Source of the DNA: Lysobacter enzymogenes | Lineage (GTDB): Bacteria > Pseudomonadota > Gammaproteobacteria > Xanthomonadales > Xanthomonadaceae | Assembly: GCF_023617245.1 (NCBI RefSeq) | Contig: NZ_CP067396.1 | Location: 3,658,001 to 3,722,000 of the forward strand | Length of the DNA: 64,000 nt | Direction: 5' to 3' | In this document: one piece after another, positions 45,306 to 53,605 of the stretch | Layout: each line of letters begins with the position of its first letter | How positions within the stretch are numbered: position 1 is the stretch's first letter | Program-made: the position numbers and the translations under genes | The notes under the pieces: generated by a model | Told to the model about the DNA's origin: nothing | Database searches by the model: none | The model's input: the letters and a program-made list of their open reading frames with translations, nothing else

Positions 45306-45608
45306 TCAGCCGCGCCGCGCGTGCGGCGGCGCGATCAGGTCGGTGCCCAGCTCGACGATCGAGCGGATCTGGCTCAACGAAATCAGGATGCAACCGCAGG
45401 CGCAGAAATCGCCGTGGCGCGCGACCGCGCGGCCGTCGATGCGCTGCTCGGCGTCGCCGGTGACGATCGTGGTCATGCCGTGCATGCCACAGTGCACGGC
45501 GTCGCCGATCCGCGCCCAACGCGGCCGGCCGTCGCCGCCGGCGCCCTGCGCCAGCACGCTGCCGCCGCCGCTGGTGGTGTCGCCGGCCTGGATCCAGTAA
45601 CGGGTCAT
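45306..45608 (-). CDS. PAAR-domain protein
   Basis: This 100-residue protein has the PAAR-type pattern of small glycine turns: GDTTSGGGSVLAQG at residues 9-22, then IGDAVHCGMHGMTTIVTGDAEQRIDGRAVARHGD and CACG. The His and Cys residues could hold the zinc at the tip. PAAR proteins cap VgrG spikes of type VI secretion systems. ATG 45608 has GGAGG six bases upstream. The upstream extension is Arg-rich and is rejected. No other type VI gene is in the window, so it is an orphan. A perfect palindrome lies 126 bp upstream. Confidence 0.8.
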   Translation of the reverse strand: MTRYWIQAGDTTSGGGSVLAQGAGGDGRPRWARIGDAVHCGMHGMTTIVTGDAEQRIDGRAVARHGDFCACGCILISLSQIRSIVELGTDLIAPPHARRG

Positions 45609-46305
45609 CGCCTGCCTCCTTCGTCCACGTGCGCGCTCATGCGGGGCAACGGCGCGGCGCCGGCGGCGTGATCGCGCGCGTAATGCTTTGCGACGGCCGG
45701 CCTGGCGCGAGGTCATTTTGGATTGTCTTTTCATGCAATTTCAAATTGCAACTCGTTCGATGCGACGCAGGTCGCGGATGCGTTCGCCGGCCCGTCAAGG
45801 AGAAGTACGCACGCGCGTGCCGGCGGATGCGCGTCGCGCACGCGAAGTACGCACTACAGCCGCCGCAGCGGCGCAAACCCCGAGCGCCGTCGCACTGCGG
45901 AAACGCCACGACGCGCCGACGCGCGCGTCCGCCGGCGCAGCGGACGTGTTCGACGGGAAACGAGACTGCACGCATGAAGAACCTGCGAATGTTCGGTGAC
46001 GGAAACGTCCGGCGTTTGAAACGGCGCTTGGATCCTGAGGCGACGGCGGGCAGGCGCCGCGCGGGCGATGCCGCCGCGGCGGCATTCGCTAGCTCTAACG
46101 CTCGGCGGCGCGCGCGGGAGGACAGCGCAGGAAGGCCAATATCGCGATCCGTGGCGGCCGACTCATTCCGCTGCGACCGCGCGCGCATCCTGCTCGCGCG
46201 GCACGATCGTCGCCGGCGCGAGCGGGCGCCCGGCGCGGTCGCGCGCTTGCCGCGCGCGGCGCCCGCTGGCAGCATCGGCCGCCGCGCGAACCCTTGAGAA
46301 CAGCG
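45609..46305. other. Long intergenic region upstream of the PAAR gene
   Basis: Nearly 700 bases without a credible gene. Positions 45711-45760 are unusually AT-rich for this genome and hold a perfect palindrome (separate entry). From 45980 to 46120 there are only shadow frames. Confidence 0.55.
45734..45750. promoter_or_regulatory. Perfect AT-rich palindrome, candidate operator
   Basis: TGCAATTTCAAATTGCA is an 8-bp perfect inverted repeat around one C. It lies 126 bp upstream of the PAAR start in an AT-rich island, where a regulator of that gene could bind. The regulator family is not identified. Confidence 0.6.
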
Positions 46306-46626
46306 ATGCGCGTCTACCTCGACGACGAACGCGACGCCCCGCCCGGCTGGGTGCGCACGTACTGGCCGGACCAGACCATCGCCCTGCTCGCGACCGGCGC
46401 GGTGACCGAACTGAGCCTGGACCACGACCTCGGCGACGACGCGCGCGGCACCGGTTACGACGTGCTGCTGTGGATCGAGCGCGCGGTGGCCGAGCGCGGC
46501 TTCGTCGCGCCGCGGCTGCGGGTGCATTCGGCCAATCCGGCGGCGCGGCTGCGGATGCGGGCGGCGATCGAGGCGATCGAACGCCTGCGCGGGCCGGCGG
46601 CGGGCGGCGCCGACGCGGCGGACTGA
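46306..46626 (+). CDS. cREC_REC-type (cyclic-phosphate processing receiver-like) protein
   Basis: This 106-residue protein begins MRVYLDDERDAPPGW, continues with LLATGAVTELSLDHDLGDDARGTGYDVLLW and LRVHSANPAARLRMRAAIEAIERL. The Asp-rich LDDE and SLDHDLGDD segments and the C-terminal HSANP motif match the cREC_REC family, a receiver-like domain proposed to process cyclic phosphates in conflict or RNA-repair contexts. It is cytosolic. TTG at 46294 is a possible alternative start. No RNA ligase or nuclease neighbour is seen, so the role stays open. Confidence 0.75.
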   Translation: MRVYLDDERDAPPGWVRTYWPDQTIALLATGAVTELSLDHDLGDDARGTGYDVLLWIERAVAERGFVAPRLRVHSANPAARLRMRAAIEAIERLRGPAAGGADAAD

Positions 46627-46855
46627 GCCGGCGGCATCCGGGCGCGAGCCTCGCCACGGGCGCGTGGCCGTCGTTGCCTGTCGGCGGCCGCGAACGCGCG
46701 CGTCGCGCCGCTTGCGCGGCGCGGCAGATCGACCCGAGCGATCAGGCTCCGCGGCGCAGGGCCGCGGGCTGACAAACGTCACCGGCCTTGCGGCGGACGC
46801 GCGGCGCGCACGGCTTGGCTAGCATGGGGGCTCCCCAATGCCCGCGGAGTTCGCG

Positions 46856-47734
46856 ATGCGCCCGCCGTCCCCCTCGATCCGTACGCGGCTGGCGCTGGCG
46901 CTGCTGCTGACCCTGCCGCTCGCCGCCCAGGCCGATCCGCGCAAGGACTACGACGAGTTCCGCGCCGGCCTCACCCGACAGGCCAGCGGCGCCACCGGCA
47001 TGTACGCGATCCAGGACGTGCGGGTGATCGCCGCCGGCGCCGGCGCGCACCTGCCGGCCGGCGCCCCCGCGGCGGCGCTGCGCTGGGCCGACGGCGCCGG
47101 CGGCGCCAAGGACGTGCGCCTGCGCTTCCGCGACGGCGCCGCGATGCTCGAAGGCCCGGGCCTGAAGCCGGTCGATCTGCTCAAGGCGCCCGACCAGACC
47201 CAGGCGCTGGCCGGCGGCCTGAGCGTGCGCGCCACCGTCTACGACGATGCGCTCAAGGCCTGGCTGTACAACCCCGCGCGGGTCGGCCAGACCTTCAAGG
47301 GCCTGTCGTTCTTTCCCTACGATCCCAAGGGCGTGGTCCAGGCGCGGTTCGCGCGCCGCCCGGCCAAGGCGGTGAGCCACCTGGATTCGCGCAACCACAC
47401 CGGCACGATGTACTGGATCGGCGATGTCGCCGTGCCGCTGCAGGGCAAGACCTACACCCTGCGCGCGTTCAACAAGAGCGGCGACTGGAGCGGCATCGAC
47501 CACCTGCTGCTGTTCTTCACCGACAAGACCTCGAAGAAGACCAGCTACGGCGGCGGCCGGGTGCTGGAAGCGCACTTCCCCGCCGGCCAGCCGCCGCAGA
47601 CGCTGAACCTCAACCTCAACACGCTCTACAGCTTCCTGTGCGCGCATTCGGACTACTACAACTGTCCGGTCAACCTGACCACCTACGTGCCGGTGGCGCT
47701 GGAATTCGGCGAGAAGTACCCGCCGGGCGGTTGA
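46856..47734 (+). CDS. Secreted DUF1684 family protein
   Basis: This 292-residue protein has a signal peptide (LALALLLTLPLAAQA, cleavage after residue 25 or so). The body matches DUF1684: GLSFFPYDPKGVVQARF, the central IDHLLLFFTDKTSKKTSYGGGRVLEAHFP and the C-terminal SFLCAHSDYYNCPVNLTTYVPVALEFGEK. The family is widespread, with no known activity. ATG 46856 has GGAG seven bases upstream and begins the signal. ATG 46838 is an alternative. Convergent with the DUF4034 gene. Confidence 0.85.
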   Translation: MRPPSPSIRTRLALALLLTLPLAAQADPRKDYDEFRAGLTRQASGATGMYAIQDVRVIAAGAGAHLPAGAPAAALRWADGAGGAKDVRLRFRDGAAMLEGPGLKPVDLLKAPDQTQALAGGLSVRATVYDDALKAWLYNPARVGQTFKGLSFFPYDPKGVVQARFARRPAKAVSHLDSRNHTGTMYWIGDVAVPLQGKTYTLRAFNKSGDWSGIDHLLLFFTDKTSKKTSYGGGRVLEAHFPAGQPPQTLNLNLNTLYSFLCAHSDYYNCPVNLTTYVPVALEFGEKYPPGG

Positions 47735-47828
47735 GCCGGCGCCGCGCCCGGTTCGCGGCGCGGCGACATAGCGCGGCGACATGGCGCGTTGAGCCGGCGG
47801 GCCGCCGCGGCGACCCGCCCGCGCGCGC

Positions 47829-49502
47829 CTAGCGCACCGGCAACGCGGCCTTGTTCGTCTCCAGATCGGCCTTCCACATCCGCGCGCGCTCCTTGGCCGC
47901 GCGCACGTGCGCGCTGCCGTCCGGATCGGGCCAATCCAGCACCGCGTCGATCGCCGCCGCGGCGCCGGGATCGCGCGCCTGCAACAGCACGAACGCGCGC
48001 ATCTGGGTCGCCTCGTAGATCTCCGGCGCCTCGGCGACGAGTTCGTTGACGCAGCGCACCGCGGTCGCGCCGTACTGCGGCCCCTGCGCCAGTTGCCCGC
48101 AGACGAAGAACCGGGTGCGCGCGGCCTCCTGCGGCGACAAGGCCCGCAGCGGCTGCAGCTGCGCGATGGCGTCGTCGGCACGGCCGGCCAGGGTCAGCAC
48201 CTTGATCAGTTGCGCGCGCACGTCGGGGTCGCGGGGCGCGTCGCGCACCGCCTGTTCCAGGTCGATCGCCGCCCAGCCGGGGATGTTCAACATCATCAGC
48301 GCGGTCGCGCGCAGGTTGCGGAACTCGGCGTTGTGCGGCCAGAAACGCACCGCCTGCGAGGCGTAGACGAAGGTGCGCCAGTGGTCGCCGTCCTGGCCGT
48401 AGGCGCGCGCGGCATAGCTCATCAAGGTGCCGCTGGGCGCCAGCTTCGACACCCGCGCCAACTCCGCCGCCACCATCGGCGCGCCGGAGATCGGCGAGAC
48501 CGGGAAGCCCTCGGCTTCGCCGACCACCGCGCCCAGGATCGGATTGCGCGACGCGCGCTGGCGCGCGTCCTCGACCGCCTCGCGCAGCGCCTGCATCGAG
48601 CCGCCCCAGTTGGGCTGCGAGGCGAGGATGCGGCCGTAGACCACGTAGTAGGAATCCGGATCGATCGCGCGGCAACGCTCGCTCGCGCGCTGCCACAGCT
48701 CCTGCGACACATGCCGGCCGATCGCCATCTGCTGCACGCAGGCGACGCTGAGCCGCGGTTCCAGTTCCAGCGCCTGGTCGTACAGCGGCAGCGCCTTGGC
48801 GAACTGCGACTGCATGTCCTGCCGCTGCGCGTCGCCGACCTGGCTGTACGCAGAAATACCGCGCGCGTCCTCGCCGATGGTCTGGTAGTGGCTGGCCACG
48901 GCGACGCGCGCGTAGGCGCTGCGCGGCGAAGCGCGCAACCAGCGCTGCGCGGTTTCGCCGGCGCGCGCGCTGGCGTCGAAGGCCTTGAACGCGCGGAAGA
49001 TCTGCTCGCGCTGGGCCTGCACGCGGTAGTGCTGGTCCAGCAGTTCGGCGAAGCGCCGGTCGAGTTCGGCCGCGCCGTCCTTCTCGCCGAGCAACCGATC
49101 GATCTGCTCCAGCGACCACGCCGGCTTGCGCAGCAGGCTGCAACGCCCCTGCGCGGCGCCGGCCAGCCATTGGTTGTCGGGCAGGTCCGGATAGCCCTTG
49201 CAGCGGGCTTCGTCGTCGACCAGCGCTTCGACCTCGCCGATCCGCTCGATGTAGGCGCGATCGGCCGGCGACAGCGGCGATGCAGACGGCTTGCCTTCGG
49301 ACGGCTTGCCTTCGGACGGCCGGCCTTCGGATGGCTTGCCCGCGGACGGCTTGGCGGTGGGCTTGGCGGCCGCGGGCCCGGCCTTGGCGGCGGGCTGGGA
49401 CGCGGCCGCCGGCGCGGGCTGCGCGTGCGCGGCCGACAGGCAGGCCAGGGAACAGGCGAGCGCCAGCAGGGCGCGACGGGTGGAACGGGCGGAGGGCGAC
49501 AT
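47829..49502 (-). CDS. Secreted DUF4034-type repeat protein
   Basis: This 557-residue protein has a signal peptide (residues 1 to about 27, ending SAAHA). A low-complexity linker follows at about residues 28-75, with pentads GKPSE, GRPSE and GKPSA. The rest is helical and TPR-like: FAELLDQHYRVQAQREQIFRA, WLRASPRSAYARVAVASHY, and WAAIDLEQAVRDAPRDPDVRAQLIKVL near the C-terminus. DUF4034 proteins have no known function. It is probably periplasmic or surface-bound. ATG 49502 fits the signal. The upstream extension to 49859 is a shadow. Confidence 0.8.
   Translation of the reverse strand: MSPSARSTRRALLALACSLACLSAAHAQPAPAAASQPAAKAGPAAAKPTAKPSAGKPSEGRPSEGKPSEGKPSASPLSPADRAYIERIGEVEALVDDEARCKGYPDLPDNQWLAGAAQGRCSLLRKPAWSLEQIDRLLGEKDGAAELDRRFAELLDQHYRVQAQREQIFRAFKAFDASARAGETAQRWLRASPRSAYARVAVASHYQTIGEDARGISAYSQVGDAQRQDMQSQFAKALPLYDQALELEPRLSVACVQQMAIGRHVSQELWQRASERCRAIDPDSYYVVYGRILASQPNWGGSMQALREAVEDARQRASRNPILGAVVGEAEGFPVSPISGAPMVAAELARVSKLAPSGTLMSYAARAYGQDGDHWRTFVYASQAVRFWPHNAEFRNLRATALMMLNIPGWAAIDLEQAVRDAPRDPDVRAQLIKVLTLAGRADDAIAQLQPLRALSPQEAARTRFFVCGQLAQGPQYGATAVRCVNELVAEAPEIYEATQMRAFVLLQARDPGAAAAIDAVLDWPDPDGSAHVRAAKERARMWKADLETNKAALPVR
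49285..49359. repeat. In-frame tandem 15-mer in DUF4034 gene
   Basis: Five 15-bp units of the form GACGGCTTGCCTTCG (minus strand pentads GKPSE and variants). The first two units are identical. Variation is at the third and fourth. Expansion or contraction would keep the frame. Confidence 0.85.
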
Positions 49503-49947
49503 CGAACGATCCTTGTGATGGCAGGCGGCGGCAGCGCCGTCGTGGCGCGCGGATTCGCATCGCAAGAGGCCGCGCTCGCGAGCGGCCTGCGCCGCGCATC
49601 GCCGGAGAGCGGCCGCAACGTCCCCTGCCGCCCCGCGCGCCGCCCCCTGCGCAGCGCCGGGGCATTGTGTCAGTGCACCGGCTTCGTGCGCTAGAGAAGT
49701 TCTTGACGTGCCATGTAGCGACAAGTTCGTCGCAGCGCAGCCACGCTTTCGCGCGGCCGGGGCGACGTGCAGCTGCGGTGTACCTCGCCAGCATCCACTG
49801 CCGGGAAACGACACCGCCGCACCCAAGCGGACTCCGCCGTGGGGAAACGTTCCCGCCAATCTGGCTCCATCGAATTACAAATATCTGGACCACATATAGA
49901 TCCAGCGACTGCCTACAGTGGCCCCACCACCGCGCAGCCGAGCCGCC
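49503..49947. other. Intergenic region upstream of the EamA transporter
   Basis: About 445 bases. A 63-codon frame at 49708-49899 exists but has no signature and is not called. The AT-rich 49870-49905 segment contains a likely operator (separate entry). Confidence 0.5.
49885..49905. promoter_or_regulatory. Candidate operator upstream of EamA transporter
   Basis: The inverted repeat CTGGACC (49885-49891) and GATCCAG (49899-49905), with a 7-bp AT-rich centre ACATATA, lies 43 bp upstream of the transporter ATG. Such repeats are common in front of EamA exporters controlled by GntR/MocR regulators. No regulator gene lies next to it here. Confidence 0.5.
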
Positions 49948-50841
49948 ATGAACGCCATCCTCGCCCCCACCGGATTCGCCGCCCGCCTGCGCCTGGATGC
50001 GCTGGAACTGCCCGCGCTGGCCGCGATCTGGGGCATCTCGTTCCTGTTCATGCGCGTGGCCGCGCCGGCGTTCGGGCCGCTGGCGCTGGTCGAACTGCGG
50101 CTGGCGCTGGGCGGGCTGGTGCTGGCGCCGCTGTTGTGGCGCGCGCGGGCGCAGTTCCCGCTGCGGCTGTGGCCGAAGCTGGCGCTGATCGGCGCGATCA
50201 ACTCGGCGGTGCCGTTCGTGCTGTTCGCCTGGGGCGCCGAACGCGCGCCGGCCGGGATCGGCGCGATCACCAGCGCCATGACCGTGCTGTTCGCCGCGCT
50301 GGTCGGCTTCGCGTGCTTCGGCGAGAAGATCGGCACGCGCCGCGCGCTGGCGCTGCTCGGCGGTTTCGCCGGCGTCGGCGTGCTGGCCGCGGGCAAGAGC
50401 GGCGGCGCCGGCGCGGCGATCGGCTGGGCGGTCGCGGCGGGGTGCGCGGCGGCCTTCCTGTACGGCGTCGGCCTGCACCTGGTGCGCCGCCATCTCGGCG
50501 GCCTGCCGCCGGCGGCGGTGGCCAGCGCGACCTTGCTCAGCGCGGCGCTGCTGATGCTGCCGGCGGCGCTGGCGCAATGGCCGGCGCAAGCGATCGGCGC
50601 GCGCGCCTGGGGCGCGGCGCTGCTGTTGGGGCTGCTCTGCACCGGCCTGGCCTACGCGCTGTTCTACCGGCTGGTGGCGCGCATCGGCGCGGCCCGCACC
50701 TCGCTGGTCACGTACCTGATTCCGCTGTTCGGCGTGGCCTGGGCCTGGCTGCTGCTGGACGAACCGGTGACCGCGCCGATGGCGGCGGCCGGCGCGTTGA
50801 TCCTGGCCGGCGTATGGCTGGCGCGGCGCGAAGCGCAGTGA
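49948..50841 (+). CDS. EamA-family (DMT) exporter
   Basis: This 297-residue protein has ten hydrophobic segments in two EamA halves, each starting like LAAIWGISFLFMRVAAPAFGPLALVELR and AAGCAAAFLYGVGLHLVRRHLGG. The second ends with TSLVTYLIPLFGVAWAWLLLDEPVT, the classic EamA signature. Family members export amino acids or other small metabolites; the substrate is unknown. ATG 49948 begins the conserved sequence. The next gene follows within 54 bp, so the two may be co-expressed. Confidence 0.92.
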   Translation: MNAILAPTGFAARLRLDALELPALAAIWGISFLFMRVAAPAFGPLALVELRLALGGLVLAPLLWRARAQFPLRLWPKLALIGAINSAVPFVLFAWGAERAPAGIGAITSAMTVLFAALVGFACFGEKIGTRRALALLGGFAGVGVLAAGKSGGAGAAIGWAVAAGCAAAFLYGVGLHLVRRHLGGLPPAAVASATLLSAALLMLPAALAQWPAQAIGARAWGAALLLGLLCTGLAYALFYRLVARIGAARTSLVTYLIPLFGVAWAWLLLDEPVTAPMAAAGALILAGVWLARREAQ

Positions 50842-50895
50842 ATGTCCGGCGGCGCCCGCGCCGCCTTCGAAACCCAACGAACGGGAGCGTGCGGC

Positions 50896-51321
50896 ATGCA
50901 ATGGATCGACCATCTTCGCGACGTCGACTGGGACGAACTGTCCGCGCTGTACCGGATCGCGCCGCTCGGCGAAAAGAGCCCGGATTACCTGCGCACCGCG
51001 TTCGGCAACAGCCGCTATGTGGCCCTGGTCTACGCCGACGGGCGCCTGGTCGGCGCCGGCCGCGCGCTCGCCGACGGCGTGGACTGCGCCTACCTCAGCG
51101 ACATCGCCGTGCATCCGCAGCAACAGGGAACCGGCCTGGGCAAGGCCATCGTCGAATCGCTGGTGCGGCGCGCGCACGGCCATCGCAAGATCCTGCTGTA
51201 CGCCAACCCCGGCAAGGAGGGCTTCTACCTGCGCCTGGGCTTCAAGCGCATGAACACCGCGATGGCGATGTTCGCCGACGAAGCGGCGGCGCTGGCGACG
51301 GGCGTGGTCGCCGCGAGTTGA
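50896..51321 (+). CDS. GNAT-family N-acetyltransferase
   Basis: This 141-residue compact GNAT protein shows LSDIAVHPQQQGTGLGKAIVESLVRRA (acetyl-CoA loop Q-x-x-G-x-G) and ILLYANPGKEGFYLRLGFKRMNTAM. It is cytosolic. The acceptor is unknown. ATG 50896 has GGGAG nine bases before it and the homologous start MQWIDHLRD. An in-frame ATG at 50842 abuts the EamA stop but adds a non-conserved stretch. Co-direction with the exporter suggests resistance by acetylation plus export is possible. Confidence 0.85.
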   Translation: MQWIDHLRDVDWDELSALYRIAPLGEKSPDYLRTAFGNSRYVALVYADGRLVGAGRALADGVDCAYLSDIAVHPQQQGTGLGKAIVESLVRRAHGHRKILLYANPGKEGFYLRLGFKRMNTAMAMFADEAAALATGVVAAS

Positions 51322-51378
51322 TGCGTGCGCAGGCCGACGCCGGCTGAGCGGCCGCCAGGCTTCGACCCGCGACCTCGT

Positions 51379-51804
51379 TCAAGTCGGCAGCGCGCCGTCC
51401 GCGTACTGCGCGGCGAACTCCGCGCTCGGCGCGATCGGAGTGATGATGTCGAGCAGCACGCCGTTGGGATCGGCGGTGATGAAGTGGCGCTGGCCGAAGG
51501 CTTCGTCGCGCAGGCTCAGCAGCACCGGCAGGCCGGCGGCGACCAGGCGCGCGTGGACCGCGTCGACGTCCTCGACTTCGAAGTTCAGCAACAGGCCGCC
51601 GACCCGGCCGCGGCCGGACTCGGGGATGGTGGCGTGGTCGCCGTCGAGCACGGCCAGATTCACCGACGGGTCGTCGGCCGATTGCAGGTGCACGTACCAG
51701 TCGGCCTCGAACAGCGCGACGAAGCCGAAATGGGTCCGGTAGAAGGCCGCGGTGGCGGCGACGTCGGCGGTCATGAGCACGGGGTAGAAGCTGGCGATCT
51801 TCAT
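51379..51804 (-). CDS. VOC-family (glyoxalase/bleomycin-resistance-like) protein
   Basis: This 141-residue protein has two betaalphabetabetabeta modules: MKIASFYPVLMTADVAATAAFYRTHFGF at the start, GRVGGLLLNFEVEDVDAVHARLVAAGLPV in the middle and FITADPNGVLLDIITPI near the end. The Glu/His metal ligands are only partly obvious. Functions in this superfamily range from isomerases to antibiotic sequestration. It is divergent from a tetR gene with two operators between, so its expression is likely controlled by that regulator. It is small and cytosolic. Confidence 0.85.
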   Translation of the reverse strand: MKIASFYPVLMTADVAATAAFYRTHFGFVALFEADWYVHLQSADDPSVNLAVLDGDHATIPESGRGRVGGLLLNFEVEDVDAVHARLVAAGLPVLLSLRDEAFGQRHFITADPNGVLLDIITPIAPSAEFAAQYADGALPT

Positions 51805-51850
51805 GGGCGTCGGTTCCTGGCGGGATGGGCTTGTCGGTGCCGGAGGCTTT

Positions 51851-51897
51851 TACATACAGTCTGCATGTAAGTTCAAATTAACATACAGGCTGCATGT
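51851..51897. promoter_or_regulatory. Two copies of a TetR-type operator
   Basis: Site 1 is TACATACAGTCTGCATGTA (51851-51869) and site 2 is ACATACAGGCTGCATGT (51881-51897). Each is a near-perfect palindrome (ACATACAG against CTGCATGT), with centres 29 bp apart. Site 2 touches the tetR start codon at 51898, so binding there would block its expression. Confidence 0.8.
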
Positions 51898-52500
51898 ATG
51901 GAAACCACCGACCGACGCCGCACGCCCGCCCGCGCGGGGCGCAGCAATCGCGAACGCACCGAAGGCACCCGTCGCGCCCTGCTCGACGCCGCCCGCACCC
52001 TGTTCGTCGCCCGCGGCTACGCCGACACCTCCACCCCCGACGTCGTCGCCGCGGCCGGCGTGACCCGCGGCGCGCTGTACCACCACTTCGCCGACAAACG
52101 CGAGTTGTTCCGGCAGGTGCTGGAGGCGGAGGCCGAAGCCGTGCGCGAGGCCATCCTCGCCGCCGCCCCCGCCGGCCTGCCCGCGCGAGCGGCCCTGCTG
52201 CGCGGCGCCGAGGCCTACCTGGACAGCATGACCGTGCCCGGCCGGACCCGGCTGTTGTTGATCGACGCGCCGGCGGTGCTCGGCGCGGAGCAGGCGCTGG
52301 CGATCGACGAGGCCAACGCCGGCAGCGCCCTGCAGGAAGGATTGGCCGAGGCGCTGGGCGATGCGAACGTCGACATCGCCACCCTCGCCCGTCTGCTCTC
52401 GGCGAGTTTCGACCGCGCGGCGCTGGAGATCGATGCGGGCGCGGATGCGCGGCGCACGCGAAACGCGATGCTGTGGCTGCTGGCGAAGACGCTGGCCTGA
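51898..52500 (+). CDS. TetR-family transcriptional regulator
   Basis: This 200-residue regulator has its helix-turn-helix at residues about 25-75: TRRALLDAARTLFVARGYADTSTPDVVAAAGVTRGALYHHFADKRELF. The C-terminal ligand domain is helical and variable. The divergent gene is a VOC protein, the probable target. The ATG at 51898 abuts an operator, with no Shine-Dalgarno in front, so the mRNA may be leaderless. No better in-frame start precedes the DNA-binding domain. It is followed by a convergent-oriented regulator gene. Confidence 0.9.
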   Translation: METTDRRRTPARAGRSNRERTEGTRRALLDAARTLFVARGYADTSTPDVVAAAGVTRGALYHHFADKRELFRQVLEAEAEAVREAILAAAPAGLPARAALLRGAEAYLDSMTVPGRTRLLLIDAPAVLGAEQALAIDEANAGSALQEGLAEALGDANVDIATLARLLSASFDRAALEIDAGADARRTRNAMLWLLAKTLA

Positions 52501-52732
52501 GAAGACGACGCCGGCGAATGGCCCGAGGGCGGGTTCGGCCGGTCCGCGCGCGAGCGACGCGCACTCCGACGGTCGCCGCAGCGGCGCGCATTCCTGCGTT
52601 CGCCGCGATGACCACAGCAGTGGTCTCGCGCGATTGTCTTAGTGAAGCCGCGGCTTCATCGCCAACGGCGAGCGCGCCCAACGCCGCCGCGTCGCACGCA
52701 TTCGCGCCGCATCGCTCCGCTAGCGCCGTACT
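52501..52732. other. Intergenic region between convergent regulator genes
   Basis: No gene or repeat pair was seen. The region lies between the tetR stop and the AmpR-like gene stop. No T-run terminator is visible. Confidence 0.4.
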
Positions 52733-53605
52733 TCACTCCCCGCAAGCCCGCTCCAGCCACCCCGCGAACGCCGACGCGCCGTCGCCGGCCGGCTTCAACG
52801 CCAGCCGGGTCAGCCAGTAGCCGCCGGTGTCCAGGGCGGTGTCGAAGGGCTGCACCAGCAGGCCCTGGGCGATCTCGCGCGCGAACATCGACGGCGGCGC
52901 CAGGGCCACGCCCAGGCCCTGCAACGCGCATTGCACCATGGTCACCGAGGAGTCGAAGATCGCGCCGTTGATCGGGCCGCACGGCACCGCGTGCGCGGCT
53001 TCGAACCACAGCCGCCAGTCGTCGACGAAGTACGAGCGCAGCAACGGGAAGCGCGCCAGTTCGGCCGGGTCGCGCAGTTGCTGGGCGATCGCCGGGGTGC
53101 ACAGCGGGGTCAGCGGCGCGGCCCGCAGGAACTTGCTTTCCATCCCGGGCCAGGTGCCGCGGCCGAAGCGCACCGCGTAGTCGAGGCCTTCGGCGGCCGG
53201 ATCGACCCGGTTGTTGTGGGTGCTGACGCGCACGTCCACCGACGGATGCAGGCGCGCGAATTCGGCCAGCCGCGGCAGCAGCCAACCGCTGGCGAAGGTG
53301 CCGACCGCGCCGACGTGCACCACTTCGCGCGCCAGGCCGTCGCCGACCCGGTCGAGCGCGCTGTCGATGCGGTCGAACGCTTCCTGGATCGCCGGCAGCA
53401 GGCCCAGGCCCTCGTCGGTCAGCGCCAGTCCGCGCGGCAGGCGGCGGAACAACTCGACCCCGAGTTGGTTTTCCAGCAAGCGCACCTGATGGCTGACCGC
53501 GGCCTGGGTGACGTTGAGTTCGTCGGCCGCGCGGGTCAGGCTGAGCGCGCGCGCGGCGGCCTCGAAAGCCTTGAGCGCGCCGAGGTTGATGCGGGTGTGG
53601 GCCAT
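52733..53605 (-). CDS. AmpR-like LysR-family regulator
   Basis: This 290-residue LysR protein strongly resembles AmpR. DNA-binding part: LGALKAFEAAARALSLTRAADELNVTQAAVSHQVRLLENQLG. The effector domain has VGAVGTFASGWLLPRLAEF, the signature VRVSTHNNRVDPAAEGLDYAVRFG and DSSVTMVQCALQGLGVALAPPSMF. AmpR senses cell-wall muropeptides and controls a divergent beta-lactamase. Here the divergent region holds no bla gene, only a HExxH lipoprotein on the same strand, so its target is unknown. It is possibly a paralogue of a bla-linked ampR elsewhere. Confidence 0.88.
   Translation of the reverse strand: MAHTRINLGALKAFEAAARALSLTRAADELNVTQAAVSHQVRLLENQLGVELFRRLPRGLALTDEGLGLLPAIQEAFDRIDSALDRVGDGLAREVVHVGAVGTFASGWLLPRLAEFARLHPSVDVRVSTHNNRVDPAAEGLDYAVRFGRGTWPGMESKFLRAAPLTPLCTPAIAQQLRDPAELARFPLLRSYFVDDWRLWFEAAHAVPCGPINGAIFDSSVTMVQCALQGLGVALAPPSMFAREIAQGLLVQPFDTALDTGGYWLTRLALKPAGDGASAFAGWLERACGE

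Noticed and set aside
49708..49899. 63-codon open frame upstream of the EamA gene
   Set aside because: No ribosome site, no recognisable motif, and it ends inside the likely operator region.
51325..51870. Plus-strand frame of 181 codons after the GNAT gene
   Set aside because: Antisense to the VOC gene and rich in Arg/Gln/Val without motif.
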